Position numbers and translations under genes: made by a program | The notes under the pieces: model-generated | What the model saw: only the letters and a program-made list of their open reading frames with translations | Told to the model about the DNA's origin: nothing | Databases searched by the model: none | Origin: Chitinophaga pinensis | GTDB lineage: Bacteria; Bacteroidota; Bacteroidia; Bacteroidales; GCA-2748055 | Assembly (NCBI GenBank): GCA_945863035.1 | Contig: CAMAZH010000003.1 | Span: 16,742-80,741 of the forward strand | DNA length: 64,000 nucleotides | Direction: 5' to 3' | Part shown: positions 42,453-51,205 of the stretch, in pieces | Position numbering within the stretch: the first letter of the stretch is position 1 | Layout: each line of letters opens with the position of its first letter

Positions 42453-44405
42453 ATGATTCAGGATTCTTCCTATATTATAAGTCTTTCTCTGAAAAAAAAC
42501 CTTTCCAACCGAGGAAAACCTTACCTGTCATTTTTAGGCTCCTTGCCGTTTCCTGTAATACTGACCGACTCCGATAACCTTATCAGATTCTGTAACCATG
42601 AGCTGCTTGCTATCAGCCCCTTTTCACCCGGCGAATTGCTTGACTCTCCCATTCACAAGATTTTTTCCCTTAAGGATAATCAAACGAGTTCGGAAATCCT
42701 TATCCTCTTTAAGAGCAGAAGAAAGAAAACCTTCGAGCGCAAACTCATCGGGAGAAAAAACAAGCCGGTTGATGTTCTCGTAACTGTAAGCTCTTTTGAA
42801 ATCGTTGACAACTTGAAACTTTCCGCAGTGTTTTTTCAGACTTTTGCCGAAAGGACGTACGAGCCCGAAATATCAGGGTTGCAAGCCAAATTGGATTCGG
42901 TACAGTCGTTTGCCCGTCTGGGATATTGGGAAATTGACGAGGAACGGTCGGTGTTCAAGGGCAGTGAAGAAAGCTTCAGGTTGCTGGGAATGGATCGCCT
43001 TCCTGAATATTTGAATTACGATGACCTGTTGGGTTTGCTCCACCGAAAAGAAGACCGAGAGAATCTTGAAAGAGGCTTAATTGCTATTGCCCATACTGAA
43101 TACACCTTTCAAACGGATATAAAGATTAAAAGACTGCACCAGGAGAATGGGGAAACCGGTATCATGAAGGTCTTGGCCAAATGGTCGGGAAATGAGCCGC
43201 AGGGCTATTTTAAGGGGATCATTCAGGACATTACGGAAACAAAAAAAATTGAAAAGGAATTGCTCCGGGCAAAAGAAAAGGCAGAAAGAGCCGATCGGTT
43301 GAAATCGCATTTCCTCACCAATCTCTCCCATGAAATCAGAACTCCCATGAATGCCATTCTGGGATTTGCCGAATTGTTGAACCTTGACGATCTGACGAAA
43401 GAACAAAAAAGCGATTACGCAAAGATAATCCGCACCAAAGGCAACAATTTGCTTTCGCTGATTGATGACGGCATTGAATTGTCGAAATTTGAAACAGGAA
43501 TTGTTGCCATAAACAAATCGGAATTTGCACTTTATCCTCTTCTCAAAGAATTGTTCGACGAGTTTGATTCGCGAAGAATCCAACTGGGTAAAACAAATAT
43601 CGGACTGGAACTCAAGGTTCCGGAAGAGTATCAGCATGACAGAATTTTTACTGATCCTGGCAGGCTGCAGCAGATGCTCTCAAACTTGTTGTCAAATGCC
43701 ATCAAATTCACTGAAAAAGGAATTGTGGAATTCGGTTATAAGAAATCGGGGAAATTCTTCAAGTTTTATGTGAAGGATACAGGGATAGGAATTGAGGAAG
43801 AAGACCAGGATCATATTTTCAACAGGTTTCATGAAATTGAGGAAATCTCTTCAAAAAAATATGGGGGCAGTGGATTGAACCTTACTATTTCAAAACATAT
43901 CGTTGAGTTATTGGGAGGTAAAATCAAGGTGAAGTCGGAGTTAAACAAAGGTTCGAGATTTCAGATCAGTATTCCGATTGAATCCCCAAAAAGAAAAAAG
44001 ACAGACATGACTGAATTCAGCGATTCACAAGCGGTAAATTGGAAAGACAAGGTAATTCTTATTGCCGAGGACGAGGATGTCAACTTCAGATTTCTTGAGG
44101 CAGTACTTCAGAAATCCCAAACCCAGATACTACGGGCGAAAACAGGAAAAGAGGCGGTTGAATTATGTAAAAATATCGGTAAGATTGACTTGGTGCTTAT
44201 GGATATCAAGATGCCGGAAATGAATGGGTTCGAAGCAACGAAAATCATCAAGAAAAGCAGACCCGACCTGCCCGTGATTGCCCAAACCGCCTTTGCCGCC
44301 CAAGATGAACTGTTGCGATGCCAACAATCGGGTTGCGACGACATCATTACAAAACCCATAGACATCAAATTGCTGCTAAGGAAACTGAATGATCTTCTTC
44401 CCTAA
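42453..44405 (+). CDS. Hybrid histidine kinase
   Basis: A 650-residue soluble kinase. Two PAS-like regions (about 25-130 and 145-270) are followed by a dimerisation domain with phospho-acceptor His293 (NLSHEIRTPMN), the ATPase domain with N-box LLSNAIKFTEKG, DTGIGIEEEDQDHIF and GGSGLNLTISK, and a C-terminal receiver with Asp584 (LVLMDIKMPEMNGFEA). It lacks membrane helices of its own, so it probably takes its signal from the membrane sensor encoded just upstream. The receivers at 38875 and 39598 are candidate targets. Confidence 0.92.
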   Translation: MIQDSSYIISLSLKKNLSNRGKPYLSFLGSLPFPVILTDSDNLIRFCNHELLAISPFSPGELLDSPIHKIFSLKDNQTSSEILILFKSRRKKTFERKLIGRKNKPVDVLVTVSSFEIVDNLKLSAVFFQTFAERTYEPEISGLQAKLDSVQSFARLGYWEIDEERSVFKGSEESFRLLGMDRLPEYLNYDDLLGLLHRKEDRENLERGLIAIAHTEYTFQTDIKIKRLHQENGETGIMKVLAKWSGNEPQGYFKGIIQDITETKKIEKELLRAKEKAERADRLKSHFLTNLSHEIRTPMNAILGFAELLNLDDLTKEQKSDYAKIIRTKGNNLLSLIDDGIELSKFETGIVAINKSEFALYPLLKELFDEFDSRRIQLGKTNIGLELKVPEEYQHDRIFTDPGRLQQMLSNLLSNAIKFTEKGIVEFGYKKSGKFFKFYVKDTGIGIEEEDQDHIFNRFHEIEEISSKKYGGSGLNLTISKHIVELLGGKIKVKSELNKGSRFQISIPIESPKRKKTDMTEFSDSQAVNWKDKVILIAEDEDVNFRFLEAVLQKSQTQILRAKTGKEAVELCKNIGKIDLVLMDIKMPEMNGFEATKIIKKSRPDLPVIAQTAFAAQDELLRCQQSGCDDIITKPIDIKLLLRKLNDLLP

Positions 44406-44478
44406 CAGCAATCCGGATTTGATTTGGACAAATATACTTAAGGGGCCCGCATCGCGATGCAACAGGCTTCTCAATCGT

Positions 44479-45018
44479 TTACTTATCTGTAAGCCAGTCG
44501 ATAACCTCTTTCGTGTCGGGCTTGTTCCTGGGAGGGATTATGGAAATCAACTTTCCATTCTCATCAATAAGGTATTTCTGAAAATTCCATTTTACCTCGG
44601 AATCCTCAAACCCATTCAATTCTTTTGTTGTCAGCCATTTGTAAAGCGGATGCATTTCTTCGCCCTTGACCGATATCTTGGACATCATCGGAAAAGTCAC
44701 GCCATAGTTTTTCTGGCAGAATTCTTTTATATCGGCATCCGACCCGGGTTCCTGGCTCATAAAGTCGTTGGCCGGAAAGCCAATAATCACGAAATTCTCA
44801 GCGCTGTACTTTTTGTACAGCTTTTCGAGATCCTCGTATTGTGGCGTCAGTCCGCATTTGGAGGCCGTATTTACCACCATAACTTTTTTGCCTTTCAATT
44901 GAGCCAGGGAGAACTCCTTACCGTCAATATCTTCAACAGTATAGTCGTAGAATGATTTCTGACCGAACAATGTGCTGCCGGAAAGCAGGAGAGCGAATGC
45001 AATGAATATTGGTTTCAT
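44479..45018 (-). CDS. Exported glutathione peroxidase-family thiol peroxidase
   Basis: The 179-residue protein has a signal peptide (to LFGQ) and the GPx fold. The peroxidatic Cys55 sits in NTASKCGLTPQY and WNFQKYLID contributes the tryptophan and asparagine. In the second motif, the usual FPCNQF reads FPANDF, so the middle cysteine and the catalytic glutamine are replaced by Ala and Asp. A cysteine remains in IKEFCQKNYGVTFP. It probably uses thioredoxin-like reductants and may tolerate this change, as many bacterial members do. Stands alone. Confidence 0.88.
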   Translation of the reverse strand: MKPIFIAFALLLSGSTLFGQKSFYDYTVEDIDGKEFSLAQLKGKKVMVVNTASKCGLTPQYEDLEKLYKKYSAENFVIIGFPANDFMSQEPGSDADIKEFCQKNYGVTFPMMSKISVKGEEMHPLYKWLTTKELNGFEDSEVKWNFQKYLIDENGKLISIIPPRNKPDTKEVIDWLTDK

Positions 45019-45110
45019 GGTTTTAAATTAAATTTCAGGTTAAACAAATCATTTAGGTTTATGGTTCATTATAGTTTCGCGAAATTTCCAATGCCAATTT
45101 ATAATTTATA

Positions 45111-45268
45111 GCTAATTTCACTTGAACAGATTGGAACTTATGTTGATTTTGCTGCCGGTTTACTCCTACCCTAAAGGGCAGGCTGAAAAATCATCCTGTT
45201 GCCTTAAGGGTTTTAGGGTAAAAACAGGTGGGGTTTTCCAATCTGTTAAAGTAGAACTAATTTTACAA
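45111..45268. repeat. Inverted-repeat element, copy 2, with internal hairpin
   Basis: The left part starts with GCTAATTT (45111) and has the arm ACTTGAACAGATTGGAA ending at 45136. The right arm TTCCAATCTGTTAAAG to GTAGAA ends at 45256. The arms match the copy at 307-380. The 99-nt interior has its own stem: TACCCTAAA near 45157 pairs with TTTAGGGTA near 45213, and GGCAGG pairs with CCTG-GCC inside it. The whole region could fold into one long hairpin. It lies between divergent genes, 44 bp before the acylphosphatase ATG. Confidence 0.6.
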
Positions 45269-45311
45269 CAGATTTATGCTTGTAAAACTAATATTTTTAA
45301 CTTTACAATAA

Positions 45312-45590
45312 ATGGACCCGAAAAAGCTTTACAAAATAACAGTCAAAGGCCGCGTTCAGGGAGTCGGATTCAGGCAAGCCTGTTTGCGGGAGGCCAGGTA
45401 CCGGGGATTAAGCGGCTTTGTAAAGAACAATTCCGATGGGAGTGTTTCCATTGAGGCCGTTGGGAATTCGGAACATCTCAACGAATTGGTTGCATGGTGC
45501 CAAAAGGGACCGGGATACGGCAGTGTGGAGGAAGTTACAGTGGAGCATCACCCTCCGGTGAATTACAATTCATTTATAGTACGCTATTAA
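45312..45590 (+). CDS. acyP: Acylphosphatase
   Basis: A 92-residue enzyme with the complete acylphosphatase signature: GRVQGVGFRQACLREARYRGLSGFVKN, split here over the phosphate-binding loop and helix, and NNSDGSVSIEAVG with the catalytic asparagine. It hydrolyses acyl phosphates such as carbamoyl or acetyl phosphate. Stands alone, 44 bp after the right end of an inverted-repeat element. Confidence 0.93.
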   Translation: MDPKKLYKITVKGRVQGVGFRQACLREARYRGLSGFVKNNSDGSVSIEAVGNSEHLNELVAWCQKGPGYGSVEEVTVEHHPPVNYNSFIVRY

Positions 45591-45805
45591 GAGGTATTCG
45601 AAATGCGAAGCCCGCAATGTTCTTTCCAATTGATTTCAGGCGGAAAGAATAGATTGAGCGAAAGCTATGGTAATGGCAGATCATGCCCAGGATAAAACAA
45701 ACCGTCTAATAGGCTTAAGGCTTCTTTTCGAAGCTGCCTCTTGCTTGGATGCATGTTCCAGCAGCAAAACAGGAGCGATTTGTCGGTTAACTTTATTTTT
45801 TAATG

Positions 45806-45813
45806 TAAGTTTG
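45806..45813 (+). promoter_or_regulatory. Candidate -7 box of the second ECF operon
   Basis: TAAGTTTG matches TAnnTTTG, with TTTG at 45779-45782 some 23 bp upstream, slightly farther than the usual 19-21. The ATG follows 54 bp downstream. This would be a housekeeping promoter; no TGTAAC-N17-CGTC site is seen here. Confidence 0.4.
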
Positions 45814-45867
45814 GAATATAAAAGTTTCTGAAGTTGTCTAAAATGCAGATAAATAACAGTTTGTTTG

Positions 45868-46404
45868 ATGCCATTAACTGATAAAGAGGTTATCGAAAGA
45901 ATATTGAACGGTAATCCTGATCTTTTCCGATTGTTGGTAGACAGGTATAAAAGCCAGGTTGCAGCCGTTGTTAAGGGTATGCTTGGGGATTGTGCCGAAG
46001 CAGAAGATGTGGGTCAGGAAGCATTCATCAGACTGTACAACTCTCTTTCTGATTTCAGGGGGGATGCTGCGTTGAAGACTTATCTGGTCCGTATTGCAAT
46101 GAATTTGAGCCTGAACGAGCTAAAGAGAAGGAAAAGGATCAAGAACAACACATTGTATATCGATTCCGGAGTCCCAATAAATCAGGATGTTGGAATTACG
46201 AAGGCTGAAAGGACAGATATTATGGAGATGATTTACAAAGCGATGGAGAAGCTTGACTCAAAGCAGAGGTCCGTCTTCACCCTTAGGGTTGTTGAAGGTT
46301 ACAGCACGAAGGAAACTGCCAAAATACTGAAAATCCCTTTGGGAACGGTACTTTCCCGATTGGCAAGGGCTCAGGAGGTTATGCGGGGGCTTGTTTCCCG
46401 GTAA
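45868..46404 (+). CDS. ECF-type RNA polymerase sigma factor
   Basis: The ATG at 45868 gives 178 residues. Region 2 includes AEDVGQEAFIRLYNSLSDFRG and LKTYLVRIAMNLSLNELKRRKR; region 4 includes KLDSKQRSVFTLRVVEGYSTKETAKIL and LGTVLSRLARAQEVM. It heads a three-gene operon with a putative membrane anti-sigma factor and an anchored helical protein. It differs clearly from the sigma factor at 17963. Confidence 0.92.
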   Translation: MPLTDKEVIERILNGNPDLFRLLVDRYKSQVAAVVKGMLGDCAEAEDVGQEAFIRLYNSLSDFRGDAALKTYLVRIAMNLSLNELKRRKRIKNNTLYIDSGVPINQDVGITKAERTDIMEMIYKAMEKLDSKQRSVFTLRVVEGYSTKETAKILKIPLGTVLSRLARAQEVMRGLVSR

Positions 46405-46488
46405 ATCAAGGAAGTCTGAGTATTTTGTCTGTTTTGAGGAGGTTTGAATTGAATATTGCAAGAATAACGAGTTGACAGAACAAAGAGC

Positions 46489-46884
46489 ATGAAAAAGAAA
46501 GAGTTAAAAAAGTTGCTGAGGCTTGTTGATCATCATGATCATAAAAAAGCAGATTTCTCAGGGTTCAGGAATCCTGAGAAAGCAAGGGCGGCATACGATG
46601 AGCTTTTAGCATACAGAAGAACAAGTTCGGATGAAGAGCCCGATTTCTCCCCCTTTTTCACTGATGCGGTCATGGGGAAAATTGCCAGGTTTGCTCAATC
46701 CCCGGGATTTGAAGAGTATCTTTCAAGGCTTTTTAGCAGAGTTGTGTCGTATGGCCTAACCGCAGTGGTTGTTATGCTGCTTACCTTGTATGTTCTTCAT
46801 GGTCAGGATGGGTTTTCTGCACTGTTCGGCAACGATCCTGCCAGCGACATCAATTTTATTTCCCTTCTGTTTTACGAATTTTAA
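46489..46884 (+). CDS. Putative single-pass membrane anti-sigma factor
   Basis: A 131-residue protein with a soluble, charged N-terminal part of about 80 residues and one membrane helix (YGLTAVVVMLLTLYVL). It starts 84 bp after the sigma factor gene and ends 11 bp before the next gene. Topology and position suggest an anti-sigma factor. The zinc HxxxCxxC motif is absent, so it is not a typical ZAS-type factor. Confidence 0.65.
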   Translation: MKKKELKKLLRLVDHHDHKKADFSGFRNPEKARAAYDELLAYRRTSSDEEPDFSPFFTDAVMGKIARFAQSPGFEEYLSRLFSRVVSYGLTAVVVMLLTLYVLHGQDGFSALFGNDPASDINFISLLFYEF

Positions 46885-46895
46885 AATACCCAATA

Positions 46896-47258
46896 ATGAA
46901 AATCAGGGCCATCTTAACTATTATTATCTCATTGCTTGTAGGTTTTGTGTTTGGTTTTTTGACCTCTGGTCAGATCAGAAAGCAGGAAGCGATGAAAAAG
47001 CACAAATACTCCTACCATGAAATGTTCGTTTACAAAACTTTGGGCGTTATTGAGCCCGGAGAGGCGCAAAAGGACACTCTGCTGCCCATTATTATGAGTT
47101 ATTCAGAGAAAACCATGGCTTTGAAGAATAAGGTGAGCTGTGAATTTGATTCGTTAATGCACCAGATGAGTCTAAGTTTAAAGCCCTATATCAGCGAGGA
47201 GCAATACCGGAAACTTGAGGAAAACGAAGTAAGGCTTAAGCAAAAATACAGACATTAG
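46896..47258 (+). CDS. Signal-anchored periplasmic helical protein
   Basis: The 120-residue product has an N-terminal membrane anchor (AILTIIISLLVGFVFGFLT) and a charged helical remainder, including CEFDSLMHQMSLSLKPYISEEQYRKLEE broken by a turn. The arrangement resembles Spy/CpxP or ZraP-like periplasmic proteins, which sense envelope stress, but the LTxxQ repeats are not clear. It is the last gene of the ECF operon and may modulate the anti-sigma factor. Confidence 0.65.
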   Translation: MKIRAILTIIISLLVGFVFGFLTSGQIRKQEAMKKHKYSYHEMFVYKTLGVIEPGEAQKDTLLPIIMSYSEKTMALKNKVSCEFDSLMHQMSLSLKPYISEEQYRKLEENEVRLKQKYRH

Positions 47259-47288
47259 CCGCTTGTTTTTTCTCCGAAAACAGCTATT

Positions 47289-48491
47289 TCATTTATTATT
47301 GCTCCGATAAAAAATCAACATTAACAGGGCCGACAACAAGGCTGTGCAGGCTCCGAAATAAAACGGCAACGAGGAATCAATCCTGTCATACATCACTCCT
47401 GCGATAATGCTGGCCGGAAGAAGGGTTAATCCGAGAATTGCATTGTAAATTCCCAGACCGGTTCCCTGCTTGTTTTTATCAAGGCATTCCGACACCAATG
47501 CTTTCTGTATGCTGTCTGTTGAGGATGAATACAGTCCGTATAAAGCAAACAATATCACAATTACACCGACTTGTGTCGTATAGCCAAAGCCGAAATACAC
47601 GACAGCATAAACCAGATAGCCAAAAATCAGGATTTTCTCACGTCCTATTCTATCGGACAGTGTTCCCAAGGGGATTGAAAAGAAAACGGAAACCGTATTA
47701 AAAACAAGGTAAACCAATGGAATATAAGCAAGCTTCACCCCTACTTCGTTTGATTTAACTATTAGCAAGGCATCGGTTGAATTTCCCAGGGTAAAAAGGA
47801 AAACAATCCCCAGAAACAGATAGTATTTTTTTGGGAAATCCCGAAACCTGAATTTCAGGTACAGGCTCTCCTTTTTTTTCCTTGCGTCTTTTATGAAAAC
47901 AAGAATTGTGATTATGCCAAGGAAAGCGGGAATGGCAGAAACCAGAAATATCATTTTAAAGTCGGCGGGAAAATTTCGGAGAATCAGAAATGCCAGTAAT
48001 GGACCTACAATGGCACCTGCATTATCCATAGCTTTGTGAAAGCCGAAACTTCTGCCCAGACTGCCTTTTTTTGCCGATCCCGCAATTAAAGAATCACGTG
48101 GGGCTGTGCGGATACCTTTTCCAAAGCGTTCAATAAATCTCAGATACAGGACCTGTATAGGCGATGCTGCCCATGCATACAAAGGGGTAACAAGTGCAGT
48201 GAGAGCATAACCAGCAAACATCAGGGGCTTGTTTCTGCCTGTTTTATCGCTCCGGAAACCGGAAACTGTCTTAACCAGTGCGGCAGTGCTCTCTGCAATT
48301 CCTTCGATAACAGACAAAGTTGTTTTAGAAGCTCCCAGCGACAGCAGAAACATGGGCATAACCGAATACACCATTTTGGAGGATGTGTCGGTGAGGAAAC
48401 TTGTTAAGCCCGCAAAAAAAATATTCCTGTTAAAACCCAGAACAGTCTCTTTAGGAACTTCGTTACCACCTGATTTCAACGGGTCTTTCAT
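47289..48491 (-). CDS. Major facilitator superfamily transporter
   Basis: A 400-residue, 12-helix MFS protein. FLTDTSSKMVYSVMPMFLL starts the first helix, GKGIRTAPRDSLIAGS is the loop 4-5 motif of the YfkF/multidrug-type group, GTLSDRIGREKILIFGY is motif A of the second half. Substrate unknown. It follows batE by 16 bp on the same strand and may be in one operon with batD-batE. Confidence 0.88.
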   Translation of the reverse strand: MKDPLKSGGNEVPKETVLGFNRNIFFAGLTSFLTDTSSKMVYSVMPMFLLSLGASKTTLSVIEGIAESTAALVKTVSGFRSDKTGRNKPLMFAGYALTALVTPLYAWAASPIQVLYLRFIERFGKGIRTAPRDSLIAGSAKKGSLGRSFGFHKAMDNAGAIVGPLLAFLILRNFPADFKMIFLVSAIPAFLGIITILVFIKDARKKKESLYLKFRFRDFPKKYYLFLGIVFLFTLGNSTDALLIVKSNEVGVKLAYIPLVYLVFNTVSVFFSIPLGTLSDRIGREKILIFGYLVYAVVYFGFGYTTQVGVIVILFALYGLYSSSTDSIQKALVSECLDKNKQGTGLGIYNAILGLTLLPASIIAGVMYDRIDSSLPFYFGACTALLSALLMLIFYRSNNK

Positions 48492-48507
48492 GTAGGGTTA
48501 ATTCATC

Positions 48508-49263
48508 CTAAACAGGACTGATGCTTTTTTCGGGCAGCCAGCCTTTTCTGCCGTCGCTAAGGCGGATCTCCTGCCAACCGGAAGTGTTGTCTTCCAACCA
48601 TACTTTGGCTCCCTCGTGAAGAACAAAAAGACCTAAACCTGTTTCACGGGGAGCGGACTTCACATTAACTGAAAGCTCGGTCACCACAGCCGTTTTGGGA
48701 TTCACATCGTCCTGGTGTTGTTTCCATGCAGCAGTAAGGGAGGCCAGGCTCACGAGGAGTGTCATAATTGAAGCGTAGAATCCGATTTTACGCCATAGAA
48801 TCTGTCGGAGCATCAAATAAACAATAATGGAAATTATGCTAACGATAAAGAAAACGACGGAGATATAAGCCCATTTGTCGGCACTGCGGGAAGCGACTGC
48901 CGAATTGATCCATTTCTTATAAAAGATTTCAGGCAAAACTTCAAACCGATCGGCCAGGAGTCCTTCAAGAAACTTCAGATTGGCTTGCACATCGTCGTCC
49001 GTGGGGTTTAGTTTGAGTGATTTCTCGTAGTACAGCCGCGCTTTCCCAAGCTTATTGGATCTGAAGCAGGCATTTCCCAGGTTATAGTAGAGAGCAGCCG
49101 ATTCAAATCCCCCGAGGAGAACCGATTCATAGAGTTCGATTGACTCTTCATAATGCCCATCCTGATAGAGTTGGTTGGCCTTCATGAATATTGAATCAGG
49201 AGCGGCCTGCATTTGGGCTCCCGCGAAAACAAGATATGCTATTATAAAAACAATGCTTCTCAT
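48508..49263 (-). CDS. batE: BatE-like protein with TPR and SH3 domains
   Basis: A 251-residue protein with a signal peptide (to MQAA), TPR repeats (about 25-95, with GHYEESIELYESVL and GKARLYYEKSLKLNP), two membrane helices (about 133-180) and a C-terminal bacterial SH3 domain (about 190-250, with WQEIRLSDGRKGWLP). This is the BatE layout of the Bacteroides aerotolerance operon. It begins 2 bp after batD. Cellular role is envelope or oxygen tolerance, inferred from the family. Confidence 0.87.
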   Translation of the reverse strand: MRSIVFIIAYLVFAGAQMQAAPDSIFMKANQLYQDGHYEESIELYESVLLGGFESAALYYNLGNACFRSNKLGKARLYYEKSLKLNPTDDDVQANLKFLEGLLADRFEVLPEIFYKKWINSAVASRSADKWAYISVVFFIVSIISIIVYLMLRQILWRKIGFYASIMTLLVSLASLTAAWKQHQDDVNPKTAVVTELSVNVKSAPRETGLGLFVLHEGAKVWLEDNTSGWQEIRLSDGRKGWLPEKSISPV

Positions 49264-49265
49264 AC

Positions 49266-51089
49266 TTAGCTGATTTTCTCCTGTAAAATGCTTATCAGAC
49301 GAATTGCCTCCTCAAAGATTTCGTGTTTATCCCCTTCAATCCCGCTGGCGTATCGAGCCATTTCGCTTTTGTCGAGAAGTGTCCAGAGCGACTGCAATAT
49401 CATGGGATCAAGGTTTTTTCGTTCGAGTTCCAGCGCTATTTTTTCGCGGGATAATTCCGAGACATTAACGCCTAGTTTATCAGAAAGGTATCCCCAGACT
49501 GCCTTTAGAATCTCGTCATAAAACCTGTTCTCATCGGTTTTTAAGAGCAGAGATGCATTCTTGAGTCTTTTTTCGGCCAGTTTCCGGGCTTTTCGATTTC
49601 TTACAATGTTCATATCCGCATTCCTTCTTATTCTTTCTCTTCTGAGAATAATCAGGACAATCAGAAACAGCAATGGTACCGTGTAGGAAGCAGCAAAAGG
49701 CAGTGATCCGAAAAACGATTTCCCGATGGGTATTAGTTCCGGGGGAGACAAACGGATAAAACGGATGTCGCCGGCCAAAGACAGCACTTCTTTGCCACCC
49801 TGGTTTGAAATTCCCTGCACTGCAGGAGATGAAATATAGGTTTCGTCTCCTCCTTCCGATTTCTCTACACTGAAGTTGAACTCTGAGGATTTTACCGTTT
49901 TGTATTTTTCCTGCTTTGGGTCGAACCATGAAAAGACAACCGGAGAGATCCGGAATTCCCCTGCATGTCTGGGAATCAGAATATACTCATAGCTCAGGCC
50001 TCCGCTAGTTCCTTCGGCACTGTGCCTGAGATCCTGTGTCGTTTTTGGGTCAAAGACCTCAAGATCGGGAGGGAAATCGATTTTGAGAGGTTTAAGGAGG
50101 TCGAGGTTGCCATTCCCCGAGACATATACTTTAAGGGTAATAGCGTCATTGACCTTCAGCTTATCCTTGTCTATGCTTACTTTCAGGTTAAAGGAACCCA
50201 CAGCGCCGTTAAAACCATCGGGAGCGCCGGAAGGCAAGGGCTTAACAGTAACATTGAGAACATTCGACTTAAATCCCTGTGCAACATTTTCATAGCGGTC
50301 GAAAAAGGGATCATCGAAAAACGGGTCATTATAGCCGCCTTGCCGGTTTCTGGACACTTTTTTCCTGATCATGCATTCAATATTGCCAGCTTCGATAGTG
50401 AGGACACCAGATTTTTGGGCTGTTAACAGATCCCTTTTAAAAACCTGACTAAGAAAGGTTTTCCCATTGATGGTTTCCTGTTGCGCATTGTTGTCTGCCT
50501 CAAGGTCCTGGCGCCAGAACCCGTCAAATCCGGGAGCTTTGAAATTGGAGATATTCAGGGCTTCCTGAGTGTATATCTTGGTAGACAGTACCAGCTGTTC
50601 TCCCTGATACAGAATTGTTTTGGAAGGAACTTGTCGAATAAAAACGGTCTCTGCCGATTCACCTGCATTTGAACTCGCAGAACCTTGTGCGGGCTGGACA
50701 TCCTGGGAAGAGGCAAGCACTTTTATTCTCAGCTCATTGGTCTTCGTCTGTTTCCTGCCGCTGGTAACAACTGCAGGTGGAATAACGATATCGCCTTCCT
50801 CTTGTGCGAGGAAGGTGTAGGTATAGGTAACGGTTTTGGTGCTTTCAATGCGCCCGTTGACCATGGTGGATTGCTGGCTGACAAAGGTAGAAGGGCCCCC
50901 TACCAGCTTGATTCCCTTAAGCGGAGGCAGCTCTACGTCGCCGCTGAAATCACCCGAAACTGTATAATTGAAAGACTGCCCCACCACAACAGAAGATGGT
51001 GCGGATGCCCTGACTTGCCCTTCCTGTGCATGAATATCGGCAACAAAGCAGAAACAGCAAAATGCCGCCAAAAATAAATACTTTAACAT
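49266..51089 (-). CDS. batD: BatD family protein
   Basis: A 607-residue protein with a signal peptide (to IHAQ), several immunoglobulin-like beta domains (for example VVVGQSFNYTVSGDFSGD and KDKLKVNDAITLKVYVSGNGNLDLL), one membrane helix (about 452-475, PLLFLIVLIILRRERIRR) and a cytoplasmic helical tail. This is the BatD layout, in which the protein helps the BatA/BatB von Willebrand proteins. BatA, BatB and BatC are not in this window, so the operon is split or reduced. Confidence 0.9.
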   Translation of the reverse strand: MLKYLFLAAFCCFCFVADIHAQEGQVRASAPSSVVVGQSFNYTVSGDFSGDVELPPLKGIKLVGGPSTFVSQQSTMVNGRIESTKTVTYTYTFLAQEEGDIVIPPAVVTSGRKQTKTNELRIKVLASSQDVQPAQGSASSNAGESAETVFIRQVPSKTILYQGEQLVLSTKIYTQEALNISNFKAPGFDGFWRQDLEADNNAQQETINGKTFLSQVFKRDLLTAQKSGVLTIEAGNIECMIRKKVSRNRQGGYNDPFFDDPFFDRYENVAQGFKSNVLNVTVKPLPSGAPDGFNGAVGSFNLKVSIDKDKLKVNDAITLKVYVSGNGNLDLLKPLKIDFPPDLEVFDPKTTQDLRHSAEGTSGGLSYEYILIPRHAGEFRISPVVFSWFDPKQEKYKTVKSSEFNFSVEKSEGGDETYISSPAVQGISNQGGKEVLSLAGDIRFIRLSPPELIPIGKSFFGSLPFAASYTVPLLFLIVLIILRRERIRRNADMNIVRNRKARKLAEKRLKNASLLLKTDENRFYDEILKAVWGYLSDKLGVNVSELSREKIALELERKNLDPMILQSLWTLLDKSEMARYASGIEGDKHEIFEEAIRLISILQEKIS

Positions 51090-51205
51090 TTGTTCAATGA
51101 ACTATAATAGTTTCAATTTTTTTTTGTCAAAGTAAATAAAAAATGGCGAATTATTGAATTCCGCTGTGTTAAAAAAAGCTAAAGCCCTGATACTCGAAGC
51201 AAAGG

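Noticed and set aside
43077..43637. Minus-strand frame of 186 codons inside the hybrid kinase
   Set aside because: Shadow of the kinase; rich in Phe and Cys as expected from the reverse of Lys/Glu-rich codons.
44449..44460. 12-bp palindrome GCATCGCGATGC
   Set aside because: Perfect but short, with no T-run and only one copy seen; likely chance or a minor hairpin after the hybrid kinase.
45868..46404. TGTAAC-N17-CGTC promoter before the second ECF sigma gene
   Set aside because: I looked for it upstream and found only partial matches with wrong spacing; the TAnnTTTG box is a better candidate.
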